From contig CM042084.1 in NCBI GenBank assembly GCA_023512835.1, positions 54,353,031-54,417,030 on the forward strand: a DNA stretch of 64,000 nt, in the 5' to 3' direction. This document shows, piece after piece, positions 34,806-46,030 of this stretch. How positions within the stretch are numbered: the first letter of the stretch is position 1; each line of letters starts with the position of its first letter. The DNA comes from Taxillus chinensis. Its lineage: Eukaryota; Streptophyta; Magnoliopsida; Santalales; Loranthaceae. The notes below the pieces were generated by a model, which saw nothing but the letters and a program-made list of their open reading frames with translations, had not been told where the DNA came from and ran no database searches. The translations under genes and the position numbers were made by a program.

Positions 34806-35567
34806 GAGCATCTCCAATCCTACCAAGCTATAATACGTAGTTAAAGTTAATTTTAGCTTATACAGTACCATTATAGCTAATAATACTCCAATGGTACATT
34901 AATTATAATTTTATTTAATTTTTATTTTCCCCCGATTACCCTTATTCTCCCAAATTCAAGCACTCCAAATCCCTAATTGTACAGAGCCGTCGCGCGATGT
35001 TGGGCAGGGGAGAGAGAGGGGAAACGGCGTAGAGGGCTATGGGGCGCGACAAGGAGCGACACTAGGGCAGGCGTCGCACAGCGAGGGAGCAGATTTGGGG
35101 CGGGGGAGGGGATAGGGGGCCTGACGGGGGAGTTGGGGGCGAGGGGGGGGGGGGGGGGGAGGCTTCTTCTTCTTCTTCTTCCAAGACTTCTTCTTCTCTC
35201 ACTGGATCTCCATTTTCTAGGGAGAGAGAGAAAGTGTTTGGGGATAAGAGAGAAGACATACCAGACCTTCAATGGTGGGGAGTCGTCTCGCTTGGGGAGG
35301 GAGAGAGAGAAAAAGAGAGAGAGAATGGGCTTTGGGTGGGGGTGACGGCGATGGGGGAGGGGAAGAAAGGACTAGGAGTGATGAGGGTGAAGGGTAAAAA
35401 AGGTAAATGTTAATTAGGGTTAAGTTGGCATCATCAGCAAAAGCGAAAGCTAAAGTTATATTTGACTTTTTTTATTGCTTTGCTGATGGTTTACCTAATA
35501 CATTGGAGTTGATTTTTAGGTAAAAATTGCTATTACTTTTACTTTTCCTAATAGATTGGAGATGGTC
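34806..35567. mobile_element. PIF/Harbinger-like non-autonomous element
   Basis: The left end GAGCATCTCCAATCC and right end (reverse complement) GACCATCTCCAATC form terminal inverted repeats. TAA flanks both sides (34803-34805 and 35568-35570), the 3-bp target duplication typical of Harbinger. The 762-bp body has AT-rich arms and a GC-rich centre (about 34980-35390). No transposase is present. Confidence 0.72.
35143..35159 (+). repeat. 17-nt G homopolymer within a G-rich block
   Basis: A run of G preceded by GGGGG, GGGGG and GGGGGG tracts from about 35102, then TTC repeats (35162-35180). Potential G-quadruplex; homopolymer length may be a sequencing estimate. Confidence 0.8.
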
Positions 35568-35570
35568 TAA

Positions 35571-36439
35571 TACATTTGTAAAAGCATTAATAAATAGATC
35601 GAGAGTATTAATGATAGACAAATCCTTGTTGATGTCATATATAATTACATAGTTCCTAACCAATGTACTTTATAAAGTTATCGATGTGTCATTTACTACT
35701 TTAGTAGTTCTTGATTAAGCGTTAATGATGGTCAAAAACAAACTAATTGAACCGAACTGAAAATTAATAGTTTTTCACTTTTGTAGGTCGGTTTTAGTTT
35801 GTTATTTTTTCAAACCAAAAGTTTTCAATTCAGTTTAAAAATACTACATAAACCAACCGATGATAACAAATTATGTTTGTGGTAAATTATATATATATAT
35901 ATTCAAATTTATTATTGCAGTAATTAATTTTAAAAATTTGTTATAAAATAATAATGATAGTTATAAAATAATTTTAAACATATCTATAATATTTTATAAA
36001 ACTATTATTGATTATGACTAAAATGACTTTGAAAAAAGTGTATATATAATTTATCACATAAAAATTACCAATCATATTTTTTAAAATAATCATGGTTAGA
36101 AAATTTATTTTTCAACGGGTTTTATATAAAAGTATTTATATTATATATATCCTTTCACAAAATTCATTGGAATTAATTATGCTTTTTTAAAAACTATAAC
36201 ATTACAAAATATATATATATATGTACATATTTATTTATAATTAATTTCAAATCATAATTTTAAAAAATTACCAAACATAAGTATATAAAGAATCAATTAT
36301 ATAAAATTTATTATATAATTATAGTTATATAGTGAAATATGTATGTAATTTATCAATTATTATCTATAATTTATTTATAATTGGTGGTTGTAGAAGATTA
36401 TGATTCATTAAAGCTATATCTAAAGTAGCTAAGTTAAAA
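35571..36439. other. AT-rich intergenic DNA
   Basis: Very AT-rich with several TA runs. AACCGAACTGAA and CGGTTTTAGTTTG around 35745-35800 form a loose inverted pair, suggesting a decayed small transposon, but no boundary could be set. Confidence 0.35.
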
Positions 36440-37170
36440 TTTCTAAAGTTATATCTCTCTCAAGTAGCTAAGTTCAAAGACTCAAAGATCGAAGGTCGAA
36501 ACTTTAAACACTTGAAGTTATCACTATGAATAGTCAAGTCCCGAGACTCAAAAATTGAAGGTCAAATCCCGAGCCACCGAGGTTGTCACATATGGTTAAG
36601 CCCGAAGACTCAAAGGTCGAAGACTCAAAGAGTCAAGTGTTGAACTTCAAAGCTTGAAGCTATTGAAGTTGATGTTAACTCATGAAAACTCATAGATTCG
36701 AGGTTCGAAGCTCAAAGGGTCAAAGTTCAAAGCTCCTATTGATTAAAGCTATCAAGCACATGGCTAAGTCCTGAGAACTTGATGATCAAAGAACAATTTC
36801 GAAGTTCGGGTCGAAACCCGAAGGCATGTTGGCTAGAGAAGCTATCAATAGAATTGACTAAGTCCAACGCTTAATAGCTTAAAGATCAAACAAAGTCGAA
36901 GCTCGAAGCCTCACTCATGAAGGAGACCAGTTGGTAGGCTTCGAGGTAAAAAGCTTCGAGGTTCGAAGTTCAAAAGTCGAACAATGTCAAAGTTCAAGCC
37001 CCAATTTAAAAGGAAATCGGCAAAGGAGCTTTAAGGCAAAAAATCTTCAAGGTTCAAGACAAGCCACTTTAGAGCAAGATTGGCTCGAAAAATGAAGTGT
37101 TTAAAGCTAGAACTCAAGAATAAACTATTCGAGGAGAAGCTTTGAAGTTTGACGTTCGAGGCATATACTA
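36440..37170 (+). repeat. CGAAG-rich degenerate repeat array
   Basis: Recurrent short units such as GACTCAAAGATCGAAGGTC, GTTCGAAGCTCAAAG and TCGAGGTTCGAAG over 0.7 kb, without a fixed period. The same composition occurs at 16550-16770 and inside the LTR at 39540-40210. Confidence 0.62.
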
Positions 37171-37672
37171 TCACACTCCCAAATTACAAGAAACCTAAAA
37201 CTAGTGGTGTAAAATGGGTTAGACAGGCCTACGAAATTTATTTATTTATAATATTCAATAGACAATAGTGACCAAATCTAATATTTTAACATGGCAAAAC
37301 TGACTTGAATTATGGGTGAATAACTAATTAACTGATATTAATTTAATATAATTACAACACTAATGTCCAATTATTCATTAAACATAGCAAAACCTTAAAG
37401 GCAAACAGAAAATAGTGATCATACACACTAAACTATTTTAAAACAAAGAAATGTTTATTGTGTTAATTTGTCCTCTACTAAAATTTGTAAGCTCATTCAC
37501 TGTCAAAGTTATCATCCTTATCAATCATCCCTTTGATTTTGAATAGGTCATTATTAATATGTAAAATAATAATACTAAATAAATAATCTATACAAGCATG
37601 AAAAGACATGACGGTCCACTATTTTTCATCATTATCCATAGTTATAATACATAATGTAATGCAAAGACAAAT
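37171..37672. other. AT-rich DNA, nothing recognised
   Basis: No coding or mobile-element signature was seen by reading. Confidence 0.4.
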
Positions 37673-37883
37673 TGTCATGCCCCAACTCCAGGAGACCCGG
37701 AACTAAGAACACGACCGCTCTATGCCTGCACTTGAAGGCAAATGGTTGGTGACTAAGACTGAAGGGACACCCACAATGGGCATTGTCCGAATACGACATG
37801 AGTATTCTTATACAACCCCAATGATATGCAACAATTCAATGTCATCAACTCATAACATACACCTCATATGTCAAATCGGGCAT
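37673..37883 (-). repeat. Gypsy-type LTR fragment
   Basis: Begins TGTCATGCCCCAACTCCAGG, close to the TGTCACGCCCC end of the LTRs of elements A and E in reverse orientation. It is cut by the copia-type LTR at 37884; AT-rich sequence after 41164 may be its continuation. Confidence 0.45.
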
Positions 37884-39539
37884 CGTTGGTCCTGGGGAGC
37901 ATAGAGGGGTGAATAGGCTCTTTCTGAAAACTCTTTCTCATTCTTTGACGCAACACTTAATCTGATTAATGAATAAAATCAATGTGGAAGATAACCAGAT
38001 AGTGAAAGTATTCTGTTTATTATCAAAAGATAATTATAATAAAATAGTAGCAGAATAAAGTTGATTACGAGCTTTTGAATCTACTGAAAGAATATGTCTC
38101 TTTTGTTTACAAGTAAGATTTCTTTTTTACAATTACACACACTAGCTAGAAGTTGATTTCTCTAAGCTCTTTCACATGCACGTGCAACTTTAAAAATATA
38201 CAGGGCTTAGTATATATAGACATCCCTAGGAGACATTCTGGGAACTGGATTTTTCGAGCACCATGTAGCATTGAAAAACTTCTCGAAAAATGCCTTTGCT
38301 CTAATTGTTGTGGATGTGGAGTTCGAAATATTGGGAGCATAAGTATATTGAATTTCTTCGCGTGATCCCAATTGCATTAAAAACTTTGTCCACACCTCCG
38401 TGTGTTCCACGTGTAAGATGTTTTAGGTCTTCAACAAGTTTCTCTTACATCGGGACACATCGAGCTGATGACTTGAATGCGAAGTTGATAAGTAGGAGCA
38501 ACATCTTCTTAGTCCGTTGTAAGGTTCCTCACTCCGTGTTAGTGAAGCTCGGATCCTTACTCCGTGTCAGTGGTTACTTACTCCGTATCAATTTGATACT
38601 GGAATCCTTATTCCGTGTTAGTGCTTACTTACTCCGTATGAATGAAGGATTCGGAGAGCTTACTCCATGTGAATGAGAGATTCGGAAGGCTTACTCCGTG
38701 TCAGTGTTTCCTTACTGATATTCCCAAGATCTAAGCTAGATCGAGTGGGTATATGGGCTTGTATACAGAGAGGGGGGGGGGTGACCAGATACTTAAAACT
38801 ATTTCCTTGCGTTTTAAGAGTAGTGTAATACTCAGAGGTATTTTATAGATGTAGTTGGTATTTAGGATGGTATATTAGTGTCTCATGTAATATTGGTTAA
38901 CAGAAGGTATGTATGGGAAGAAAAAGACAAAGACACACGGATTACGTGGTTTGATTAATGTGATTTACTCCACGGTGGTGAGGGTGAACCTACACCAAGT
39001 CTAATCCACTATATGCTTTCAGTATAGTAGGGTCTAGCCCTTGTTACAATAGGATTAACTCTCTCTCTTCTTTTAAAATGCAAATACAAAATAGTATTAC
39101 TTTAGTACTCACTCACTGTGAAGAACTATCTAGCATAATTTGCTCCAGGTAAGATTCAACCGTTTTGCGGTGCTTGACCTTCAACCACTCCTTTGTTGAA
39201 CTTACACACTGTTTCATCGAATATGTGAGGAAGAAGAATAGATTAACTCACTATTATCTTACTTACAATCTTCCTCTCTCTATGTATCCCGAAAGAACTA
39301 CTTTGTCTCTTTTGTATCACTTCAGATACATTCCTTGTATTTTGCAATATTCTGACGCTTAGTTTAAGTAAGGCCTATTCCTTACTTTTATAGGTCTGCC
39401 TTAATAAGAAACCCTTCTGCTAGGGTTAAGCATGTTTCACCTTTTGATCTTCACCGTTGAAACATGTTACGCTACCTTAGATGACGTCCACGTGTTTCCC
39501 AGCAATTAGAGTGCTCAGAGATGCTGTTCGAGTGATCAC

Positions 39540-40210
39540 TTACTTAAACGCGATCTTCAATGCATTTCGCATCTTTGACTAGCCACAGCCTCGTAGATAT
39601 ATATACCTCGTAGCTTCGCTGGTACTTTACAAGCTACCACAGAGTCTTTATCTACGAATCTTCGAGCCTGAGTCTTCAAACCTTGAGAACTGATCTTTCA
39701 ATTCTTCTGTTCTCTGGCTCCGAAGCTAGGTAGAACCGGTGTTCAACAGACATCTCACTCTACAAGCCTTTAAACTTGTGTCAGGTACACCCGCACTCTT
39801 CCTTGGCTAATCATCTGTTCACCTCAACAGGTCTACTAATCTTCGACCCTATGAGCTTCGACCTGTGAGCTTCGACTCTACAACACTGCTACTCGATACC
39901 CGATGGGTCTTCAAGCCTGAAAGTCTTTGAGTCTTCGAATCTTCGACCCTGTAGGTCTATGATTTTGCGACCTTGTGTACCTTCAGTGGTGCTTCGAGCC
40001 TTCTAGCCTGATGATCTTCGACTCAGCACCTTTGAGTCATTTGATCTTTGACCTAGTAATCTACAAGTCATCTGATCTTCGACCCAATAATCTACGAGTC
40101 TTCGACCCAGATCTTCGACATTGATGAGTACATAGTTAGACTCCCTCTAAAAGCTCACTCTAAGTGATCACTCTACGAAGTTATCCAACCCAGTACGGAT
40201 CTTCGACTCA
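39540..40210 (-). repeat. CGAAG-rich degenerate repeats inside the Sirevirus-like LTR
   Basis: Plus strand shows CTTCGACCCTATGAGCTTCG, GAGTCTTCGAATCTTCGACC and similar units; the minus strand has CGAAG. It lies wholly within the LTR, which gives this repeat style a source. Confidence 0.68.
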
Positions 40211-40273
40211 GTATATACCCGCTGCCACATCATGTTGACAACAATGACAACCAATAAGATCATAGGAACAACA

Positions 40274-40402
40274 ATCTCCCCCTTTGAAATTGTTGGCAAC
40301 ATATGTGAACATGCTCTGAGCCTACGAACCACCGAGGCTCTCCCCCTGAATAGCTCACACTATACTCCCCCTACATACAGTACACTCTTTTCTCCCCCTT
40401 TG
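40274..40402 (-). other. Multiple polypurine tracts
   Basis: Reverse complements of TCTCCCCCTTT or close variants lie at about 40275, 40340, 40364 and 40391. The one abutting the LTR is the expected functional tract; the others are extra copies. Confidence 0.68.
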
Positions 40403-40479
40403 CCAACCAATTGCAAGGAGAGAAGGGGAACCCCCTATAATACCATCAAGCATGAGGAGGGAACTGCACAGACAATCCG

Positions 40480-40640
40480 CGTCTGTGTCTATCAAACAAT
40501 TCGATGGACAGAGGTTTGGTGAGGATATCAACAGTTTAGGCCAGCGTGGGAACATACACCAGTTGCACATTCCCCTCTTCCACTTGCTCCTTGATGTAGT
40601 GGTAGCGATAATCAATATGCTTAGTCTTTGAGTGATGAAT
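40480..40640 (-). pseudogene. Ty1/copia RNase H C-terminus
   Basis: Minus strand encodes K-T-K-H-I-D-Y-R-Y-H-Y-I-K-E, then V-Y-V-P-T, a stop codon (TAA where CAA is expected), and D-I-L-T-K-P-L-S. These are the conserved last motifs of copia pol. The upstream polyprotein is gone. Confidence 0.82.
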
Positions 40641-41164
40641 AGGATTTCGATGATGTTAATCGCACTCGGTTATCACACCAAATATTAACAGCAACTCCAC
40701 ATCTACTCCCAAGTCCGACAGTTGTGTGTTCATCCATACTCGGCGTGAATGAAAGGCTCCGGATTCCTTTACTCGTGTCTTCTTGTCCTTAGTCTACGTG
40801 AGTGGAAGGCTTAGCTCCTTATTCCACAATTTCTCTTTTTACTCGCGCTAGTTGTAGACTAGGATTATAAGTCCTGTTTAAGTGATAAACTTGGATTCCT
40901 TAGTCCATATCTTTAAGTGAATTAGTCTCTTAATAATCCTTACTCCGTATCTTGAAATGACTTGGTTATTTACCAAGTAGATTGACGACACTCACTTTGG
41001 TCCGGATCAGGATTATGGATCCTGTCCTTAACTTTGTTCTCACGAGTGAGGATCCAGGATTAACACTTGTCTTCTGCAACATATTAGAAATTACATTGAA
41101 ATATCTCAAACCAAATTACATAGGATTTTGTCAGCATCATTGAAATTCTGGGTTCGACCCAACA

Positions 41165-41499
41165 AGTACAATAATCACAAACTCATATCTGGGAAGAAAT
41201 AAAATAATCATAATACAAACCAATCAATCAAGATAAACATAAAAGTTCACTACATTAAAAAGGTCTTATAATGACCGTGTTTAGAGACTTGAGTTAACCT
41301 AGGAATGAGGTAGAGGTTATAGATACGACATTTTGTGTTTGGGTAAGGACTCTTGACCACTTCATTAGTGGGAGTCTGAGGGCACAATGCCTTGGTGGGC
41401 GCAGCTCCAAAAGCCAAATTATTTTTGAGAGACTAAACTAGATTGTTAATTGAGGGCTTGGTCGACACAACTTTTGGTTGATGCGGGATATTGTGGTTG
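41165..41499. other. Unassigned repeat-derived DNA
   Basis: AT-rich DNA that may continue the gypsy-type LTR fragment at 37673, then sequence with no recognised family. Confidence 0.35.
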
Positions 41500-41706
41500 A
41501 TCTGTAGTCGATATCGACTAGAGGGAGACTTCAAAGAGTTTTTTTCATGACTTGGTCAATACGAGGAAGATTTTTGATGTGTGATCGATATATGGTTGAT
41601 ATAGCATGTTAGTGGTCGATGTCGATCGGAAGGAGATTCCAAAGAGTTTTTCTCAAAAGTGGTCAACCTAGCTTGATTTTCGATGTGAGGTCGACATGGT
41701 TGATAT
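41500..41706. repeat. Two tandem units of about 100 bp
   Basis: GTCGATATCGACTAGAGGGA...TTCAAAGAGTTTTTTTCAT and GTCGATGTCGATCGGAAGGA...TCCAAAGAGTTTTTCTCA, each ending in GATTTTTGATGTG or GATTTTCGATGTG plus a GATCGA/GTCGAC motif. It abuts the LTR of element C. Confidence 0.6.
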
Positions 41707-43152
41707 TGTTGGTCCCGGGGAGCCTAGAGGGGGGTGCATAGGCTCTAATAGAAAACTCTTTTCTAGTCTCTAGCACAACACTTATCCGGTTAAGAGATAT
41801 AATCAATGCGGAAGATAACTAGATAGTGAAAGTATTTTGTTTTATTATCAAGAGATAATTACAACAAAATAGAAGCAGTAAAGCTTGTAAAGCTTTTCGA
41901 TCTACTTAACAAATCTCTTACACTCGTTTATAGTTACTCACACACTAGCCAAATATCTCTATGAGCTCTTGTACATACACGCACGTATTAGCTCTTTTAC
42001 ACTTTTTGTTTTTGCGCGTATGTACTCCTTTTTCGCTCTTTTATAAAATATACCAGTGTTACTATATATACCCATCCGTAAAAAATATCTTTGGAACTTG
42101 TTCTTCTGAGCAACGTGCATCATTGACTATTCCTCGGAAATCTCTCAAACTTAATTGCTACGGATGTGGAGTTCAAGATCTTGGGTTTGTGAAGCATAAG
42201 TGTCTTTGCGAGTTCCCAAGTGCAGTTAAAGTTATGTCCACATATCCGTATGATCCGCGTGTAAGATCCTTTAGGTTATTAATGAGTTTGTCTTACATCG
42301 GGACGTAGCGAGTTAGTGACTTTGAATGCGAAGATGATAAGTTGAAGTAGCATCTTATTAATCCGTCGTAAAGTTCCTTACTCCGTGTTAATGAAGCTCA
42401 GATCCTTACTCCGTGTCAGTGGTTGCTTACTTTGTGTCAGTTTGATACTTGAATCCTTATTCCGTGTTAGCGCTTCCTTACTCCGTATAAACGAGAAGTC
42501 CGGAGAGCTTACTCTGTATCAGCGCTTCCTTACTCCACACGAGTTCCTTACTTCGCATGAGTTGAAAGGACCAGATGGCTTACTCCGTATTATTGCATCC
42601 TTACTCCGCATGAGTAAAAGGTTCGGATTCCTTACTCTGTATCTCTTTTACTTAGTCCATGCGAATAAAGGACTTGGGTCCTTATTCTGCACAAGTCATT
42701 CCTTACTCCGCATGTTTGAAAGATTCGGATTCCTTACTCTGTGTCTTCTTGTCCTTAGTCCGCTTGAGTGGAAGACTTAGCTTTTTATTAGGTGATAATT
42801 GTCTCTTACTCCATGCTAGTTGTAGACTAGGATTCTTACTCCGCATCTATTTGACTTAGTCTGTTTAAAGTGTTAGACACATATTCCTTAGTCCATAGCT
42901 TTAAGCGTTTAGTTCGCACGAGTGATTCTTATTCCGTATGAAGTGTAGACTTGGTTATTTACCAAGTGTTTGTCAACACTCACTCTTGTCCGGATCAGGA
43001 TTATGTATTTTGTCTTCAGCTTTGCTCTCATGAGTGAAGGTCCGGATTAAGATCATATCTTCTGCAACAACTTAAGATAAAACATGCAATCTCTCAAATC
43101 AAATTACATAGGGTTTTATCCGCATTATCCAAATTCTGGGCTTGATCCAACA
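41707..43152 (-). repeat. 3' LTR of element C, 1446 bp
   Basis: Bounded by TGTTGGTCCC and GATCCAACA as read on the plus strand. Contains about 15 degenerate copies of a CCTTACTCCGTATCAGTG unit between 42360 and 42960. Confidence 0.85.
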
Positions 43153-43168
43153 ATCTTCCCCAATTATG
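43153..43168 (-). other. Purine tract of element C
   Basis: Minus strand AATTGGGGAAGAT directly precedes the LTR start TGTTGGATC, which fixes the orientation of element C. Confidence 0.62.
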
Positions 43169-43298
43169 GATAGGCCAAAACCCTTTGTAATTTGATCCGT
43201 AAGTGAAGCAAAAAATAACATACAGAAATAAAGGATAACTTCCATTTTCCATTAAGTCAGCAACATCAGTACAATTCAACCTTGATACAAAATTTTCA

Positions 43299-43880
43299 TT
43301 AAGGTACATAAGGCTTACTATACTTGAAGATCATTGTTATTGCCTTCTCTCTAAGCTCCATTGCCTGTTCCATCGTATAGTTACGGATGTTGTTCCAGTT
43401 TTCATCCACCCTTATGAATGACTTGATGAAGTAACAGACAAAAGCTCTGCAGCTATCTCCATCGGGCTTTTGTGGCACTTGCTTCTTGCTCCAGATCACC
43501 GCCTTCAGCTTTTCAGTTGGAGCCAAAAGAGTTTGGCCTATTTCTTCATAAAGCCCGGATTGCTTTACTACTTTTGTCAATCGAAGACGCAATGGTTCCC
43601 ATTGATTCTTTCTAACATTGTTATCCACAACTTGATGAGAATCAATCAAGAGCATCTGCTTGGACGGAATCAGGAAAGACAACCAGCATGAAGTGTGGCG
43701 TCATGACCCGGTACGGAATGAGGACGGAGGAAAGATTTTTCCATGGTATGCTGTCCTCAGTAGTTCCGTCGATGAAGGTTCAGATGTGGGCTACATTTGG
43801 AAGATACCTCTCAGACCAACATGGCAAGACGTCAGACAAGTATCCGTCCTTATACAGAGACGGAAACAGCCTCATCTCCA
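43299..43880 (-). pseudogene. Ulp1/C48 peptidase-like domain in element C
   Basis: Minus-strand translation in two frames gives a C48-like order. First P-W-K-N-L-S-S-V-L-I-P (about 43720-43755). Then P-H-F-M-L-V-V-F (43676-43699), with His in the catalytic position followed by Phe in place of Trp. Then Q-M-L-L-I-D-S-H (43634-43657), with the catalytic Asp. Finally Q-K-P-D-G-D-S-C (43447-43470), with the catalytic Cys followed by Arg where Gly is usual. One frameshift separates the His and Asp segments. Ulp1-type enzymes cleave SUMO-like modifiers; activity here is not implied. The call rests on motif order and spacing, without a profile search. Confidence 0.6.
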
Positions 43881-43899
43881 TCTTTACCACCCGAGAGAA

Positions 43900-44830
43900 G
43901 TTGTCTATGTCTTCTGTGGTAAACAGGCCCTTCTTAGAACGTAGAGTCTAAATATCTTCTGGGGAGAAGGGGTACAAATCAGATAGACATCTTCGCTTGG
44001 CAGTGGACATGGCATACTTAGCCATTTCATTAAAGACACTTCCATTTGCATCATGTGGATCACGATCCGCGTATGATGGGAGGAAGGTGACAGCCGCGGA
44101 TGGAGAGGATGAAGGAGGAGCTGCACTTGAGGAGCTGGGCTGAGAGAAGCGGTTGCGTTTGGGGATAGTAACTCCCGAAAGCAGTGTAGATGCAGGCCGC
44201 TTACCAGTAGGAGCTGAGGAAGGTGAAGGAGGATCAGATGACATTTTCTTCCCCGTTTTAGCAGATTGCCGAGGAGCGGCAGGAGGACGAGCCATCGTGT
44301 GCGCTAGGTCCACGAATGAGGTTGACAGGGGATGCACGGACGAGGCGACAAGATCCATCTTCTCGCTCGATGGAAGTGGAAGAGTCGATGAGGGCGAGAG
44401 AGGAGTTGGGCGCCGAGAGCATCAACCTTGATGGCAATGGCGGTAATTTGGGCGCTCCTGGGCTTGGGCATGCCGGTCTAGCCGTGCAGAGATCATAGCA
44501 TCGGGAGTGAACCGTGCCAAAAGAGGTGCGCCCAAGAGCAAACTCTAGTGCTTTGGAGGACTCTCCCGCATGAAGGAGGTGCAGTGTGCGCTGTAGAGAG
44601 GAGTCGGCGGCTAGAGAGAGGGGTTGGTCAGCAGCGACGAGAAGGAGCATCCGGAGCATCGGAGGCATCCAGAGTAGCAGATTTGCTTTAACTAGAGAGG
44701 CCAACAACGGGAATGGCCTTAGCAGGAGAAGAGGGTCCGGCCTCAGCAAGGGAAGGATCTCGTGCGTCATGGGCTGTTCCAGAGGTAACAGCAAAAGAAA
44801 CGTCAGGAATAAAGGCAGGCGCAAGGAAGC
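43900..44830 (-). pseudogene. Ser/Pro-rich linker region of the element C protein
   Basis: Overlapping minus-strand frames rich in Ser, Pro and Ala (for example P-S-P-S-S-A-P-T-G-K-R-P around 44200). Likely a low-complexity linker between the N-terminal and protease-like parts. No domain recognised; several stops and frame changes. Confidence 0.42.
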
Positions 44831-45225
44831 CGTAGTTCAGGTTCCAGACGATCATTTCCTCTGGGGTTTTGGTGTTATAAGTGTAATACACCCAGAGGTA
44901 TTGTCGGGGATGGTGGCTGTGCATGTGAGGCTGAAATAGAACCATAGGTCCGTTATGGTGTCGGCAGGGAGATGGTCTAAGTAGTCCCGTGGTTGAGGAA
45001 GTAGGGGCAAGGGTGCTTCCGGAGGAGAGGTAGGGACATCAGCCACTGCTGCAGCGACAACAGCATCAACAGCGGTAGCAACAATGGGAGAGTCGGGTGC
45101 GGGGGCATCAGCAGCAGAAGGCGCTGGAGTATTAGCTAGAGGAAAACTTGGCTGAGAAGGCCCCACAACCTTGGATGGGTCAGCGCGAACGCTGTGCTGG
45201 GAGCCTCGGGAGATGGAGGGTGCAG

Positions 45226-46030
45226 TTATGGACCGAATCCGTGAGGACCGATGGGCAGAGCTAACCGCGGGGGCAAAGCTGTTGGCTGGGTCACCAAACG
45301 AAGTACCCTGTTGTTCCGGAGCAGTCGGAGGAGGCGGACAAGAACAGAGGGCCAGCGGGCAATCAGATTTCCATCGGGCATAAGATGGCGAAGGTAGAAG
45401 GCTTGGGGAAAGGGGATGATGCCATGTCCGTTGAAATGGGATGGACGCAGTCTTGGAAGATGATGCTTAGGATCCGCCCAAAGGATTGATTCTTCGGGTT
45501 GTTCCCCGGCAGGCCTGAACAAGAAAGTCCCCCAATCCATTGGGAGACCCTCAAAGACTCTGTACATTGCGAGAAGCAAATCGTACAGGACGGAGTCTAG
45601 GGTTGTTGTGCGAGCCAGAACACACCAACTCAAGATGGTCGTCATACATCTAAAGCGACCCTAGAAGGACTTCACCTTGTACTCCTTCCTTTTATAAGTG
45701 CAGCCCATGGAAGTTGCCATTTGTTCGGGTTTCGGGCGCTGATGAGGACTGGAGGGGAGATGGAGATTGGCGCGGATGACGTTTGGGGTGATAACGATGG
45801 ATTCACCCCGGACAGTGGAACGTATAGAATTGGTGGTGCATCTGATGTTTCGTTAGAACTCAGTGATGTCGTCGATAAGGAGATCGATGGGATCGGAGAC
45901 CAGGTTGAGGATGTGGCTTGCTTCCAGGAGTAGGCGAAGCTCCAGAAACCATGCCGGAGGATTGGAGACAACGTTCCAATCGACCAGATGGCCGGGATTA
46001 ACACCTGAGAGAGGTCTCTTAGGTGCCATT
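45226..46030 (-). pseudogene. N-terminal region of the element C protein (plant transposon-protein-like)
   Basis: Starts M-A-P-K-R-P-L-S-G-V at 46030 on the minus strand, breaks near 45860, and resumes with W-C-V-L-A-R-T-T-T-L-D and L-L-L-A-M-Y-R-V-F-E-G (45520-45640). The layout resembles the putative plant transposon protein family found in LARD-like elements. This is a pattern judgement; function is unknown. Confidence 0.42.

Larger units (their letters stand above)
38716..40736 (-). mobile_element. 3' end of a Sirevirus-like Ty1/copia element
   Basis: The minus strand holds the end of RNase H, several purine tracts, and an LTR that begins TGTTGTTCC at 40273 and runs to about 38716. Everything upstream of RNase H is missing, so this is a 5'-truncated copy. 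Repeated AGGGGGAG-type tracts near the 3' end are a known Sirevirus hallmark. Confidence 0.68.
37884..41164 (-). repeat. Solo LTR of the element C/D copia family, split by a nested element
   Basis: The parts 37884-38715 and 40737-41164 together align with the LTR at 41707-43152, from TTGGTCCTGGGGAGC to CGACCCAACA. They share the CTTACTCCGTGTCAGTG minisatellite. The middle, 38716-40736, is a later insertion. No internal region of its own family is attached. Confidence 0.72.

Noticed and set aside
34977..35345. 122-codon Arg/Gly-rich frame
   Set aside because: Low-complexity translation of the GC-rich centre of the Harbinger-like element.
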